Shown piece by piece: positions 43,716-56,166 of a DNA stretch of 64,000 bases (positions within the stretch are counted from its first letter, which is position 1; each line of letters opens with the position of its first letter). The stretch is from Ruegeria sp. YS9 (GTDB lineage Bacteria > Pseudomonadota > Alphaproteobacteria > Rhodobacterales > Rhodobacteraceae). The stretch lies in the NCBI RefSeq assembly GCF_024628725.1, contig NZ_CP102410.1:62001-126000 (forward strand). Reading direction: 5' to 3'. The notes under the pieces are model-generated. The model ran no database searches, was not told where the DNA came from, and worked only from the letters and a program-made list of their open reading frames with translations. The position numbers and the translations under genes were made by a program.

Positions 43716-46117
43716 CAGATGCCTCCCTTCATCCTCTGGACCCCGCGCCAAACCTCTTCGGCCGTGGCCGGAGCGTTCAGGGCCGGGTATCTGTCTCCGC
43801 AGGCGGCAACTGCGTTCGACAGAGCCAGCCATGCGGAAATACCAAGCATGAAAGGCGGCTCGCCCACAGCTTTCGAGCGATAGATCGTGTCCTCGCGGTT
43901 TTCGCCATCCCAAAGCGTGACGTTGAAGATGTCCGGCCGGTCCGAGCAGGCCGGGATCTTGTAGGTCGAGGGCGCGTGCGTGCGCAGGTTTCCTTTGCCG
44001 TCCCACACGAGTTCCTCGGTCGTCAGCCACCCCGCGCCCTGCACATAACCGCCTTCGACCTGACCTATGTCCAGCGCCGGGTTCAGCGACGCGCCCGCAT
44101 CATGCAGGATATCCGTTCGCAGAATGCGGTTTTCACCGGTCAGAGTGTCCACCGCCACCTCGGTAACGGAAGCGCCGTAGGCAAAGTAGAAGAAGGGGCG
44201 ACCGCGCCCGGCGATCCGGTCCCATTCGATCTTGGGTGTTTTGTAGAAGCCCGTGGCCGACAGGCTGACGCGCCCCTGATAGGCCAGTGCGGCGGCTTCG
44301 GCGAAGGTGTAGCGTTCTTCTGAAACCGAAACATGTCCATCCGTGAACGTGACCGTCGATGGATCGGCCTGATGACGCTCTGCAAGATAGACGGCCATCC
44401 GATCACGGATCGTGTCGCAAGCGGCCTTCACCGCCATACCGTTCAGGTCACTTCCCGAAGATGCCGCCGTCGCAGACGTGTTTGGTACTTTCGCCGTGTC
44501 GGTTGCGGTGATTTTCACCATCTCCAGCGGTATGCCAAAGCGCGACGCGGCGACCTGAGCGACCTTCTGGAACAGGCCCTGGCCCATCTCGGTGCCACCG
44601 TGATTCAAGTGGACTGATCCGTCCTGATAGACATGTACCAGCGCACCCGCCTGATTGAGGTGGGTCAGCGTGAACGAGATACCAAATTTGACTGGAGAAA
44701 AGGCGATGCCCTTTTTGATTACGCTGTTCTCGGCGTTCCATTGCGCGATGGCCGCCTTGCGCGCGGCATAGTCGCTGGATTTCAGCAACGCCTCGGTCAT
44801 GCCGTGCAGTTCGAAATCGCTGACCTCCATCCCATAGGGTGTAGTGTTGCCGCCGGCGGGCAGAGGACGCACCGGTGCGTCGCCCATTTCAACGGCGCCG
44901 CGGCTGGTCAGGTCTTCGTGCGGATCGGGATGCCCCAGTGGTTTTTCTGTCGGTGTGCTCTCGGCCACGGCGTGCGCGGGTGCATAGTAATTCCGACGGC
45001 GCAGCTCAACGGGATCCAAACCCAGTTCATGCGCGGCATGGTCCATGACCCGTTCGATGCCGACCATGCCCTGGGGGCCGCCGAACCCGCGATAGGCCGT
45101 GGCAGATTGGGTGTTGGTCTTCAACCGGTGGCTTTCGATCCGGGCGTTCGGCAAAAGGTAGGCGTTGTCCGAGTGCAGCATCGCCCGGTCCGCCACGGGC
45201 AACGACAGGTCCTGCGCCCAGCCGCAGATCGCATAGTGGTGGAGTGAGACGCCCTGTATATGGCCATGCTCATCGAACCCGGCCTTGTACGAAATGCGGA
45301 AAGCGTGGCGCTTGCCGGTGATGATCATGTCATCGTCGCGGTCATAGCGCATCTTGCACGCCTTGCCGGTTGCCCGCGCGGCCACCGCGCAGGCCACGGC
45401 CAGCGCATTGCCCTGGCTTTCCTTGCCGCCAAATCCTCCGCCCATGCGGCGGGTCTCGACCCGGACGGCGTGCATAGGAACGCCCAGAGCGTCGGCCACT
45501 TTGTGCTGAATCTCGGTCGGGTGCTGGGTCGAGCTGTGCACCAGCATATCCGCACCTTCATTCGGCACGGCCAGCGCGGCCTGACCTTCCAGATAGAAAT
45601 GCTCCTGCCCGCCCAGTTCAAACGAACCTTCGATCACATGCGGTGCATTGGCAATGGCCGCATCCGCATCGCCCTTGGCATAGATGCGTGGACCGTCTTC
45701 AAACCGGCTGTCGGCGGCCAGCGCCTCTTCGATCGTCAGGATCGGCACGTCTTCGGCGTAGTCGACCTTACCCAATCGCGCCGCTTTGCGGGCTGCCAGA
45801 TGGCTGGTGGCAACGACCAGGAACACGGGCTGACCGATATAGTGCACCGAGCCGTCCGACAGCAGCGGCTCATCGTGGATCGAGGGCGAGACATCGTTGG
45901 CAAATGGCAGATCCTGTGCCGTCATGACCATCACGACACCCTCGGCGTCTTTGACAGCCGACAGATCCATTGCGGTGATCTTGCCCCTGGCGATCGGGCT
46001 CAGGCCAAAGGCCAGGTGCAGCGTGCCCTTGGGTGTCGGGATGTCATCCACGTACCGCGCCGCGCCCGAAACGTGCAATGGGGCGGCGTCGTGGGGCAGG
46101 GCTTGCGTCACACTCAT
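43715..46117 (-). CDS. xdhB: Xanthine dehydrogenase, molybdopterin-binding subunit
   Basis: This 800-residue large subunit has the Mo-cofactor regions [60 protein letters not shown] and the late [10 protein letters not shown], whose Glu is the catalytic base. It hydroxylates hypoxanthine and xanthine to urate. It overlaps xdhA by 4 bases (46114-46117) and xdhC by 1. The order A-B-C is standard for Rhodobacteraceae. Confidence 0.94.
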   Translation of the reverse strand: MSVTQALPHDAAPLHVSGAARYVDDIPTPKGTLHLAFGLSPIARGKITAMDLSAVKDAEGVVMVMTAQDLPFANDVSPSIHDEPLLSDGSVHYIGQPVFLVVATSHLAARKAARLGKVDYAEDVPILTIEEALAADSRFEDGPRIYAKGDADAAIANAPHVIEGSFELGGQEHFYLEGQAALAVPNEGADMLVHSSTQHPTEIQHKVADALGVPMHAVRVETRRMGGGFGGKESQGNALAVACAVAARATGKACKMRYDRDDDMIITGKRHAFRISYKAGFDEHGHIQGVSLHHYAICGWAQDLSLPVADRAMLHSDNAYLLPNARIESHRLKTNTQSATAYRGFGGPQGMVGIERVMDHAAHELGLDPVELRRRNYYAPAHAVAESTPTEKPLGHPDPHEDLTSRGAVEMGDAPVRPLPAGGNTTPYGMEVSDFELHGMTEALLKSSDYAARKAAIAQWNAENSVIKKGIAFSPVKFGISFTLTHLNQAGALVHVYQDGSVHLNHGGTEMGQGLFQKVAQVAASRFGIPLEMVKITATDTAKVPNTSATAASSGSDLNGMAVKAACDTIRDRMAVYLAERHQADPSTVTFTDGHVSVSEERYTFAEAAALAYQGRVSLSATGFYKTPKIEWDRIAGRGRPFFYFAYGASVTEVAVDTLTGENRILRTDILHDAGASLNPALDIGQVEGGYVQGAGWLTTEELVWDGKGNLRTHAPSTYKIPACSDRPDIFNVTLWDGENREDTIYRSKAVGEPPFMLGISAWLALSNAVAACGDRYPALNAPATAEEVWRGVQRMKGGI

Positions 46118-47475
46118 GCCGACACCTCCAGCACATTGGTGATCTCACCCTGATCTTCCAGGAAAAACCGTTGCAGCATCGCCTTGGCGGTTTCCAGACG
46201 ATACAGGGCCGAGGCGCGCATATCCGTGAGTGGCGAAAAGTCGTCGGCAAAGGAAGGCAGCGCGGCGTCAACGGTCGCGCGAGTCCACGGTTTGCCGATC
46301 AAAGCGGCCTCGACATGGGTTGCCCGTTTCGGAGTACCGGCCATGCCACCAAACGCGATGCGCGCCTGTGTGACGCTGCCCTCCGAAACGGTTATGTTGA
46401 AACAGCCGCAGACGGCCGAGATATCCTGATCGAACCGTTTGCTGAGCTTGTAAACCTTCAGGCGATCTGGTTGGCGCGGGAAGCTGACGGCTTCGACAAA
46501 CTCGCCCGGAACCCGATCCTGTTTGCCGTAGTCGATGAAGAACTCTTCCAGCGGGATCGACCGCCGATCGTTGCCCTTGCGCAGGTGCAGTGTCGCGTTC
46601 AATGCGATCAGCGCGGGCGGGTTGTCCCCGATGGGCGAGCCGTTGGCGATGTTGCCTCCGACCGTGGCCGCATGGCGAACCTGAACGCTGGCATAGCGTC
46701 GGATCATCTCGGCATAGGACGGATGCAGATCGACCAATGCATCTGCCATGCGATTCATGTCGACCATGGCACCAAAGCGGACTTCTTCACTGCCGAGCGT
46801 GATATTCTTCAAATCATCACAGCGGTTGAGGAAGATCGCCGGGTCAAGCTCGCGCAGTTGCTTGGTGACCCAAAGGCCCACATCGGTCGCACCAGCGACC
46901 AGAGTCGCATTCGGGTTCTCGGCATACACGGCGGCCAATTCGTCGGATGAGGTTGGCAGCATGCGCGAAGCGGCAATCGTTGCAGGTGGGCTATCTTTGA
47001 CCCAAACCGGAACGGGCTGTTCCTCGGCCGCTTTCGCCGCGCGAATGATCGGCGCATAGCCGGTGCAGCGGCAAAGGTTGCCTGCAAGCAAAGTGTCATG
47101 GTCCGTTGCACCATTCGTGTGCCCGGCCACCATCGACATGACGAACCCGGGTGTGCAGAAGCCGCATTGCGAGCCGTGCAGATCGACCATTGCCTGCTGG
47201 ACCGGGTGTGCTTCGCCATTCGGGCCACTTGCGCCTTCAACTGTTCGGACGGCCTTGCCATGCAATTGCGGTAGAAACAGAATGCACGAGTTCAGGGCCT
47301 TGGCGCCTTGGTCATCCGTCACCATCACGGTGCAAGCCCCGCAATCGCCTTCGTTGCAGCCTTCTTTGGTGCCGGTCAGACCGCGATCTTCGCGCAGCCA
47401 ATCCAGCAGGGTGGCTGTCGGATCAACACCAGCCAACTCCACTGTCTCTCCGTTCAGAAGAAACGTGATGTTCAT
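46114..47475 (-). CDS. xdhA: Xanthine dehydrogenase, FAD and iron-sulphur subunit
   Basis: This encodes 453 residues from [14 protein letters not shown] (ATG at 47475). The open frame runs to 47622, but the extension has no homology. The plant-type [2Fe-2S] domain has CNEGDCGAC and a later Cys; the second [2Fe-2S] domain has CGFCTPGF and NLCRCTGY; the FAD domain begins near [13 protein letters not shown]. It passes electrons from XdhB to NAD+. It is the first gene of the seven-gene xdh-transporter operon. Confidence 0.94.
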   Translation of the reverse strand: MNITFLLNGETVELAGVDPTATLLDWLREDRGLTGTKEGCNEGDCGACTVMVTDDQGAKALNSCILFLPQLHGKAVRTVEGASGPNGEAHPVQQAMVDLHGSQCGFCTPGFVMSMVAGHTNGATDHDTLLAGNLCRCTGYAPIIRAAKAAEEQPVPVWVKDSPPATIAASRMLPTSSDELAAVYAENPNATLVAGATDVGLWVTKQLRELDPAIFLNRCDDLKNITLGSEEVRFGAMVDMNRMADALVDLHPSYAEMIRRYASVQVRHAATVGGNIANGSPIGDNPPALIALNATLHLRKGNDRRSIPLEEFFIDYGKQDRVPGEFVEAVSFPRQPDRLKVYKLSKRFDQDISAVCGCFNITVSEGSVTQARIAFGGMAGTPKRATHVEAALIGKPWTRATVDAALPSFADDFSPLTDMRASALYRLETAKAMLQRFFLEDQGEITNVLEVSA

Positions 47476-47818
47476 TCGAGAAACCCGTCGCCTTACCCAG
47501 TTGCGCCCCTGCGGCCCTCCTTCGATGCGACGTAGAAAGAGTGGCGGGCGAATTGCTTGCCATGAGATGTTAGAAACAGCGCGGCTTGTCTGGCAAGAAA
47601 AACCGCCTCTGTTATACACCATTAGACGTATACGGCCTGTTGCCGTCTTGTCTGATTAATGGGCAGCCACTTGTAAATAAAGCGGTTTTTGATTGCGGCG
47701 CCCAGTCAATCCCGAAGCACCTTCTGAAAAAGCCGAATAATCAATGGCGATATTTTTGCGGCATACGTGGCGCGGTTCCGCCTTTTGTCGCGCAGCCGGC
47801 TGGGGTAGCTTGGGCGTC
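47476..47818. other. Divergent intergenic region between xdhA and dnaE
   Basis: These 343 bases must hold the promoters of both genes. The part near 47610-47650 is AT-rich. I see no clear operator, riboswitch or small gene; a 78-codon frame (47586-47822) has no ribosome site and an unconvincing composition. Confidence 0.5.
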
Positions 47819-51322
<3,504 letters not shown>

Positions 51323-51360
51323 CACCGCTTTATTGCCAGTTGATTAGCGCCTCGCTAGGC

Positions 51361-51387
51361 TGACCTGACAGAGATGTCATTAGGTCA
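51361..51387 (+). terminator. Bulged hairpin after dnaE
   Basis: TGACCT (51361-51366) pairs with AGGTCA (51382-51387), and the inner GACA (51367-51370) pairs with TGTC (51375-51378), leaving a 3-base bulge. It lies 38 bases after the dnaE stop and just before the next ribosome site. There is no T-run. It may be a transcript end or a 5' leader structure of the small gene at 51408. Confidence 0.35.
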
Positions 51388-51407
51388 TGCCACGGGAGGG
51401 CGTTGTT

Positions 51408-51626
51408 ATGGCAATAGCAGGTCTCAAGTTCAGAAAGAGTGTATTTGTAACAGCGGCATCGCTGGCCTTGGTTTCGGCCTCAGCTGGGCTGGCGGATGAC
51501 AAGAAAAAGGAAAACACGATCAAAGGCGCTGTGATCGGCGCAGGTGTCGGTGCCCTGATCGGCGACGGCAAGGGTGCTGCCGCAGGTGCAGTGGCTGGTG
51601 CGCTGATCGGCGCGAATTCCAAGTGA
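51408..51626 (+). CDS. Small exported glycine-zipper protein
   Basis: This encodes 72 residues from the ATG at 51408, which has GGGAGGG 7 bases upstream (an earlier in-frame ATG at 51387 lies in the hairpin). After a signal peptide (SVFVTAASLALVSASAGLA) come a charged DDKKKEN stretch and a glycine-zipper region, GAVIGAGVGALIGDGKG, then AAAGAVAGALIGA. Such domains insert in or associate with the outer membrane (YMGG/OmpA-like glycine zippers). The function is unknown. It is probably co-transcribed with the gene at 51643, 16 bases away. Confidence 0.75.
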   Translation: MAIAGLKFRKSVFVTAASLALVSASAGLADDKKKENTIKGAVIGAGVGALIGDGKGAAAGAVAGALIGANSK

Positions 51627-51642
51627 GTGGAGGAGAAGGAAG

Positions 51643-52011
51643 ATGCGTATGAATTCGCTGAAGCGAGCGGCCTCTGCCTTGCTGATCGCAGCCCCCGGAT
51701 TGGCCTTCGCTGACGAGGAAGCCGAACAGATGATGCAGAACGCGCTGCCGGTGATGTATCACACCTGCGCCTCTGTCGTCGAAGAGGCTGACGGGAACGA
51801 AGAGTACATTCTGGACGTGGTCGGGAAGATGACGGCCCTGTCGCTTTACAACCGACAGGTCGATATCGAGGCCCACGCGACCTCGGACGAGGAAAAGGCC
51901 GCTTTGCGCGAAACTTTTTTGGCCGCTTTGAAAGAGGGCTGTGCCGGGGACGAAAACGCCTTGTTGGGTGGTGTCGTGGACAATGCCGTGAAATCGACAC
52001 TGGGGCTGTAA
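51643..52011 (+). CDS. Small exported protein, unknown function
   Basis: This 122-residue protein has a signal peptide (LKRAASALLIAAPGLAFA). The mature part is acidic and helical, with two cysteines (HTCASV and EGCAGD) that could pair. I do not recognise a family. A strong GGAGGAGAAGGA site precedes the ATG. It is convergent with slyX, only 4 bases apart, and follows the glycine-zipper gene, so the two are likely an envelope-related pair. Confidence 0.75.
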   Translation: MRMNSLKRAASALLIAAPGLAFADEEAEQMMQNALPVMYHTCASVVEEADGNEEYILDVVGKMTALSLYNRQVDIEAHATSDEEKAALRETFLAALKEGCAGDENALLGGVVDNAVKSTLGL

Positions 52012-52015
52012 TGTA

Positions 52016-52210
52016 TCAGTAGTGAGGCGGCCGTTCGTCACCAAGGACTATGCCGCCGGATCCTTCCTGCGCCCGTTCTGCTTCGCGCTGCAACAGCAAT
52101 TCAACCCGTTGGGTCAGCCGGTCGATTTCCGTCTGTTGTCTGGTGACGACCGTGTTCAACTCGTCCACGGTACGGGTCAGATGGGCGATCTCTTCTTCCA
52201 GATGCTGCAT
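52016..52210 (-). CDS. slyX: SlyX family protein
   Basis: This 64-residue coiled-coil protein has its ATG at 52210 preceded by AGGAG; longer frames upstream run against hisS. The heptad pattern EEEIAHLTRTVDELNTVV and RQQTEIDRLTQRVELLLQRE and the C-terminal RPPHY are diagnostic of SlyX. Its function is still poorly defined. It is divergent from hisS across 129 bases. Confidence 0.9.
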   Translation of the reverse strand: MQHLEEEIAHLTRTVDELNTVVTRQQTEIDRLTQRVELLLQREAERAQEGSGGIVLGDERPPHY

Positions 52211-52339
52211 AAGTGACTCCTGTCTTGCGCTGGTCATAGCGACACAGTCGGCCCAAGGCCAGAGAAAGCGCGCCTTGCCCCGATGCGGGCCATGGGATAG
52301 ACCGCGCGCGGAACAAAGACTCTCCCAAGGACGCCCCAC

Positions 52340-53827
52340 ATGGCCAAGCCCAAGAAACAGCCCCGCCCCAAGGCCGTCACGCCGAAAGGGTTCCGCGACT
52401 ATTTCGGCCAGGAGGTCACGCAGCGCACCGAGATGCTGCGGACGATTGCGGGCGTGTATCATCGTTACGGGTTCGACGCGCTGGAAAGCAGCGCCGTGGA
52501 AACGGTCGAGGCGCTGGGCAAGTTCCTGCCTGACGTCGATCGCCCGAACGAAGGCGTCTTTGCGTGGCAGGAATTTGATGACGGCGGCAATGGCGACTGG
52601 ATGGCGCTGCGCTATGACCTGACCGCACCTTTGGCCCGGGTCTATGCCCAGCACCGCAACGATCTGCCCACGCCCTATCGTCGCTATGCGATGGGTCCGG
52701 TCTGGCGCAACGAAAAGCCGGGGCCTGGGCGGTACCGTCAGTTCTATCAGTGTGATGCGGATACGGTCGGTACGGCCAGCATGGCCGCCGATGCCGAAAT
52801 CTGCGCCATGCTGTCGGATACGCTGGAAACCGTGGGCATTCCGCGCGGCGACTATCTGGTGCGGGTCAACAACCGCAAGGTCCTCAACGGTGTGCTCGAG
52901 GCCATGGGTTTGGGCACGGACGCGGCGGCGCGAGATGACGTTCTGCGCACCATCGACAAATTCGACAAGGTGGGCGAGCAGGGCGTGCGCGAGTTGCTGA
53001 CCAAGGGCCGGCTGGACGCCTCGGGCGCGTTCATCGACGGTGTGGGCCTGTCCGACGATCAGGCCGAGCCGGTGATCGCCTTCCTGACCTCCAAGGCCGA
53101 TGACGCCGCCGGAACGCTGGCCAACCTGCGCGCGGCCGTGGGTGACAGCAAGATCGGCGCCGAAGGCATCTCGGAACTGGAACAGATCGGCGATTTGCTG
53201 GCCGCAGGCGGCTATGGCGCCAATCGCATCCAGATCGACCCTTCCGTCGTGCGCGGTCTGGGTTATTATACCGGGCCGGTCTATGAGGCCGAACTGACCT
53301 TCGAGATCTTTGACGAGAAAGGCCGCAAGCGGCAGTTCGGCTCGGTCTCGGGCGGCGGGCGCTATGACGACCTGGTCAAGCGCTTCACCGGGCAGGAAGT
53401 GCCTGCGACTGGCATCTCCATCGGCGTTGACCGACTGCTGGCCGCCCTCCGCGAAAAGGGCCGGGTCACCGCACAGGCGACGGGTCCAGTGGTCGTGACC
53501 GTCATGGATCGAGACCGCATGGCCGACTATCAGGCGATGGTGGCCGAGCTGCGCAATGCTGGCATCCGGGCCGAGGTCTATCTGGGCAACCCCAAGAATT
53601 TCGGCAATCAGCTAAAATACGCGGACAAGCGGAATTCTCCGATTGCAGTGATCGAGGGCGGCGACGAAAAGGCCAAAGGTATCGTGCAGATCAAGGATCT
53701 GATCCTGGGTGCCAAGATTGCCGAAAGCGCCACGCTCGAGGAATGGAAGGAACGCCCCAGCCAGTTCGAGGTGCCGCGCGGCGATCTGGTCGCCAAGGTG
53801 CGCGAGATTCTGGACAGTCAGGACTGA
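52340..53827 (+). CDS. hisS: Histidyl-tRNA synthetase
   Basis: This 495-residue class II synthetase has motif 1 region [13 protein letters not shown], motif 2 [21 protein letters not shown], motif 3 [10 protein letters not shown], and the His-binding segment [13 protein letters not shown]. The C-terminal anticodon-binding domain runs from about 385 ([18 protein letters not shown]). The N-terminus [12 protein letters not shown] is normal. It charges tRNA-His and lies 3 bases before hisZ, linking histidine use and synthesis. Confidence 0.96.
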   Translation: MAKPKKQPRPKAVTPKGFRDYFGQEVTQRTEMLRTIAGVYHRYGFDALESSAVETVEALGKFLPDVDRPNEGVFAWQEFDDGGNGDWMALRYDLTAPLARVYAQHRNDLPTPYRRYAMGPVWRNEKPGPGRYRQFYQCDADTVGTASMAADAEICAMLSDTLETVGIPRGDYLVRVNNRKVLNGVLEAMGLGTDAAARDDVLRTIDKFDKVGEQGVRELLTKGRLDASGAFIDGVGLSDDQAEPVIAFLTSKADDAAGTLANLRAAVGDSKIGAEGISELEQIGDLLAAGGYGANRIQIDPSVVRGLGYYTGPVYEAELTFEIFDEKGRKRQFGSVSGGGRYDDLVKRFTGQEVPATGISIGVDRLLAALREKGRVTAQATGPVVVTVMDRDRMADYQAMVAELRNAGIRAEVYLGNPKNFGNQLKYADKRNSPIAVIEGGDEKAKGIVQIKDLILGAKIAESATLEEWKERPSQFEVPRGDLVAKVREILDSQD

Positions 53828-53830
53828 GCC

Positions 53831-54919
53831 ATGCCCAACCGATCCCAGATCAAGGCCCGGGCCGCGATGATGCGCGTGCGCTTCGAGGCCGCCGGGGCGC
53901 AGGTCGTCGACCCGCCGCTGCTGCAATCGGCCGAGACGCTGCTGGACCTTTACGGCGAGGACATCCGCGCGCGGGCCTATGTCACCTCGGACGCGCTGCG
54001 TGGAGAACAGATGCTGCGCCCGGATTTCACCCTGCCGGTGGTGCAGATGCATATGCGCGACGGGGCCGAACCGGCGCGCTATACCTATTCCGGCGAGGTG
54101 TTCCGCCGTCAGGAGCACGATCCCGACCGCGCCAATGAATACATCCAGGTGGGCTATGAGGTCTTTGACCGGGAAGACCCCGCCGGGGCCGATGCCGAGG
54201 TGTTTTCGCTGATGGCGCTCCAGTTGCGTGGGTTGCCCCTGCGCGCGGCGACCGGCGATATCGGTATCCTCACCGCTGCTGTCGAGGGGCTGCGCACAAC
54301 CGACCGTCGCAAGGCTGCGTTGATGCGACACCTGTGGAGACCGCGCCGATTCCGTATCTTGCTGGATCGGTTTGCAGGTCGCAAGCCGCCCCCGGAAGGG
54401 CGAAACGCGCTGCTGGACGCAGCCGACCCGATGGCGTTTGATGCCCCTATGATCGGCAAGCGCCGCAAGGCCGAAATCGCGGCGCGCATCGAAGCCCTGC
54501 GTGAAGACCGCGATACGCCGCCGATTTCCGACAATGAGCTGGCCGGGCTGGAAACGTTGCTGAATGTGCGCGAGACCATGCCATTTGCGCTGGAACAGCT
54601 GCGCGACGTGGCGGTGGACCTGCCGCAGATCACGCCCGCTCTGGACCGGCTGGAGGCGCGTGTGGCTGCGCTGCAAGCGCGTGGAGTCGATGTCGAGCGA
54701 TTGGATTTCGAGGCCGCCTACGGCCGGACATCAATGGAATATTACGATGGTTTCGTATTTGGGTTTTACGCGGAAGGTCGGCCTGACCTGCCTCCGATCG
54801 CCACGGGTGGGCGTTATGACGCGCTGACCCGCCAATTGGGCAACGGGGACGAAATCCCGGCTGTTGGTGGCGTGTTGCGCCCCGACCTGATGCTCGAGAT
54901 CGAGGAGGGCGCTGTATGA
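53831..54919 (+). CDS. hisZ: ATP phosphoribosyltransferase regulatory subunit
   Basis: This 362-residue catalytically inactive HisS paralogue has FEAAGAQVVDPPLLQSAETLLDLYGED, RPDFTLPVVQMHM, YTYSGEVFRRQ and GGRYDALTRQLG. It lacks the anticodon-binding domain. HisZ is required by short-form HisG, which follows with a 4-base overlap (54916-54919). The complex performs and regulates the first step of histidine biosynthesis. Confidence 0.93.
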   Translation: MPNRSQIKARAAMMRVRFEAAGAQVVDPPLLQSAETLLDLYGEDIRARAYVTSDALRGEQMLRPDFTLPVVQMHMRDGAEPARYTYSGEVFRRQEHDPDRANEYIQVGYEVFDREDPAGADAEVFSLMALQLRGLPLRAATGDIGILTAAVEGLRTTDRRKAALMRHLWRPRRFRILLDRFAGRKPPPEGRNALLDAADPMAFDAPMIGKRRKAEIAARIEALREDRDTPPISDNELAGLETLLNVRETMPFALEQLRDVAVDLPQITPALDRLEARVAALQARGVDVERLDFEAAYGRTSMEYYDGFVFGFYAEGRPDLPPIATGGRYDALTRQLGNGDEIPAVGGVLRPDLMLEIEEGAV

Positions 54920-55605
54920 GCCTGAAACTGGGTGTGCCCTCGAAGGGCCGGTTGATGGAAAAGACCTTCTCGTGGTTCGAAAAACGCGGCATCACCTTGT
55001 CACGCAGCGGGTCGGATCGGGAATATGCGGGCAAGGTTGAAGGGATCGACGGTGTCTCTCTGATCCTGCTGTCGGCGGGGGAGATCCCGCGTGAACTGGC
55101 GGCGGGGCGGATTCATCTGGGCGTCACCGGGATCGATCTGGTGCACGAGAAACTGCCGCGCTGGGAACAGCAGGTTGAAGAGGTTTCGCAGCTTGGCTTC
55201 GGCAAAGCTGATCTGATCATCGCAATCCCGGCATGTTGGGTCGATGTCGATACGCTTGATGACCTGGACGCGGCAGCCGCTGCGTTTCGCAAGACCCACG
55301 GCCACCGGTTGCGGATCGCCACCAAGTACCACCGTCTGGTTCGGGAATTCCTGACCGAAGCGGGCGTGGCCGATTATACGCTGGTCGACAGTCAGGGCGC
55401 GACTGAAGGCACGGTGATGAATGAAACCGCCGAAGCCATAGCCGACATCACCTCGACCGGAGAGACCCTGCGCGCGAACCATCTGAAGATCCTGTCGGAC
55501 GGTCTGATCCTGCAATCGCAGGCCACTTTGTGGCGCAGTCGCGTTGCAAAATATGATCCGACGGAAAAAGAGGTTCTGTCCGAATTGCTGGATCGGCTGC
55601 GGTAA
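54916..55605 (+). CDS. hisG: ATP phosphoribosyltransferase, short form
   Basis: This 229-residue short-form catalytic subunit has KLGVPSKGRLMEKT at the N-terminus, the ITSTG-like PRPP loop DITSTGETLRANHLK, and GVTGIDLVHE. It lacks the C-terminal allosteric domain, consistent with HisZ upstream. It couples ATP and PRPP to start histidine synthesis. It is convergent with the DUF1489 gene, with no base between the two stop codons (55605/55606). Confidence 0.95.
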   Translation: MSLKLGVPSKGRLMEKTFSWFEKRGITLSRSGSDREYAGKVEGIDGVSLILLSAGEIPRELAAGRIHLGVTGIDLVHEKLPRWEQQVEEVSQLGFGKADLIIAIPACWVDVDTLDDLDAAAAAFRKTHGHRLRIATKYHRLVREFLTEAGVADYTLVDSQGATEGTVMNETAEAIADITSTGETLRANHLKILSDGLILQSQATLWRSRVAKYDPTEKEVLSELLDRLR

Positions 55606-56037
55606 CTACAGCACACCTATTTCTGCCAGGGCGCGGTTCAGATCGTCGGGCAGGGCATCGTCCTGCTCGCGGTTTTTGGGCAAATCGGCAGGAGTATCTT
55701 CAGGCTTGAGATAACGCCATCCCTGAAACGGGCGTTTCAGGGCGTTCTGGGTGCGGTGCAGCTTGGGGTCCAGCACAATGGCACAGCGGCGGATACCATC
55801 GTCTCCGATCACTTCATCCAGCCGCAGGATTCGTTGCCGACACTGGATTACGCCCTTGATGACCCAGTAGATCGATCCGCCGTTGAGTATTTCGGCTGCG
55901 CGTTTGGGCCACATGCGGGTGACGTGGCGTGGAAGGCCATCTGCGAACCGCTGGCGATAGCTGTCCTGCCAGGCCATCAGCGTGTCGACGCTTTCCGACC
56001 CGACCGAGAGTTTTATGAGGTTTACGTAATTATCCAC
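55606..56037 (-). CDS. DUF1489 family protein
   Basis: This 143-residue protein starts at GTG (56037). VNLIKLSVGSESVDTL near the N-terminus, THMWPKR-like (seen as TRMWPKRAAE), GSIYWVIKGVIQCRQRI and LVLDPKL-like (AIVLDPKLHRT) are conserved in this alphaproteobacterial family. The function is unknown. The start codon overlaps a perfect DnaA box (56030-56038), and the gene is divergent from nrdJ. Confidence 0.88.
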   Translation of the reverse strand: MDNYVNLIKLSVGSESVDTLMAWQDSYRQRFADGLPRHVTRMWPKRAAEILNGGSIYWVIKGVIQCRQRILRLDEVIGDDGIRRCAIVLDPKLHRTQNALKRPFQGWRYLKPEDTPADLPKNREQDDALPDDLNRALAEIGVL

Positions 56038-56049
56038 AGCTTTCCCACA
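56030..56049. promoter_or_regulatory. Tandem DnaA boxes upstream of nrdJ
   Basis: TTATCCACA (56030-56038) is a perfect DnaA box. TTTCCCACA (56041-56049) is a one-mismatch copy in the same orientation, 11 bases start-to-start, one helical turn. They lie 118-137 bases upstream of nrdJ and at the start of the DUF1489 gene. In E. coli, DnaA boxes control nrdAB. Confidence 0.5.
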
Positions 56050-56166
56050 GAGTCGTCCCGAGGATGATCTTTATATTGTAGTTTGGTTCCAGTTGTCATC
56101 AAGGTGTTGTGGTGCGTATGTGATTTGAGTTAGTCTGGATACCTCTTTCAGCACAGGGAATCACCA

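Noticed and set aside
51323-51407. A classic intrinsic terminator for dnaE
   Set aside because: The stem is bulged and has no T-run; it is kept only as a hairpin with low confidence.
56050-56166. Cobalamin riboswitch or clear NrdR boxes upstream of nrdJ
   Set aside because: The conserved B12-box pattern is absent and no pair of ACA(C)-ATAT-type NrdR boxes can be aligned.
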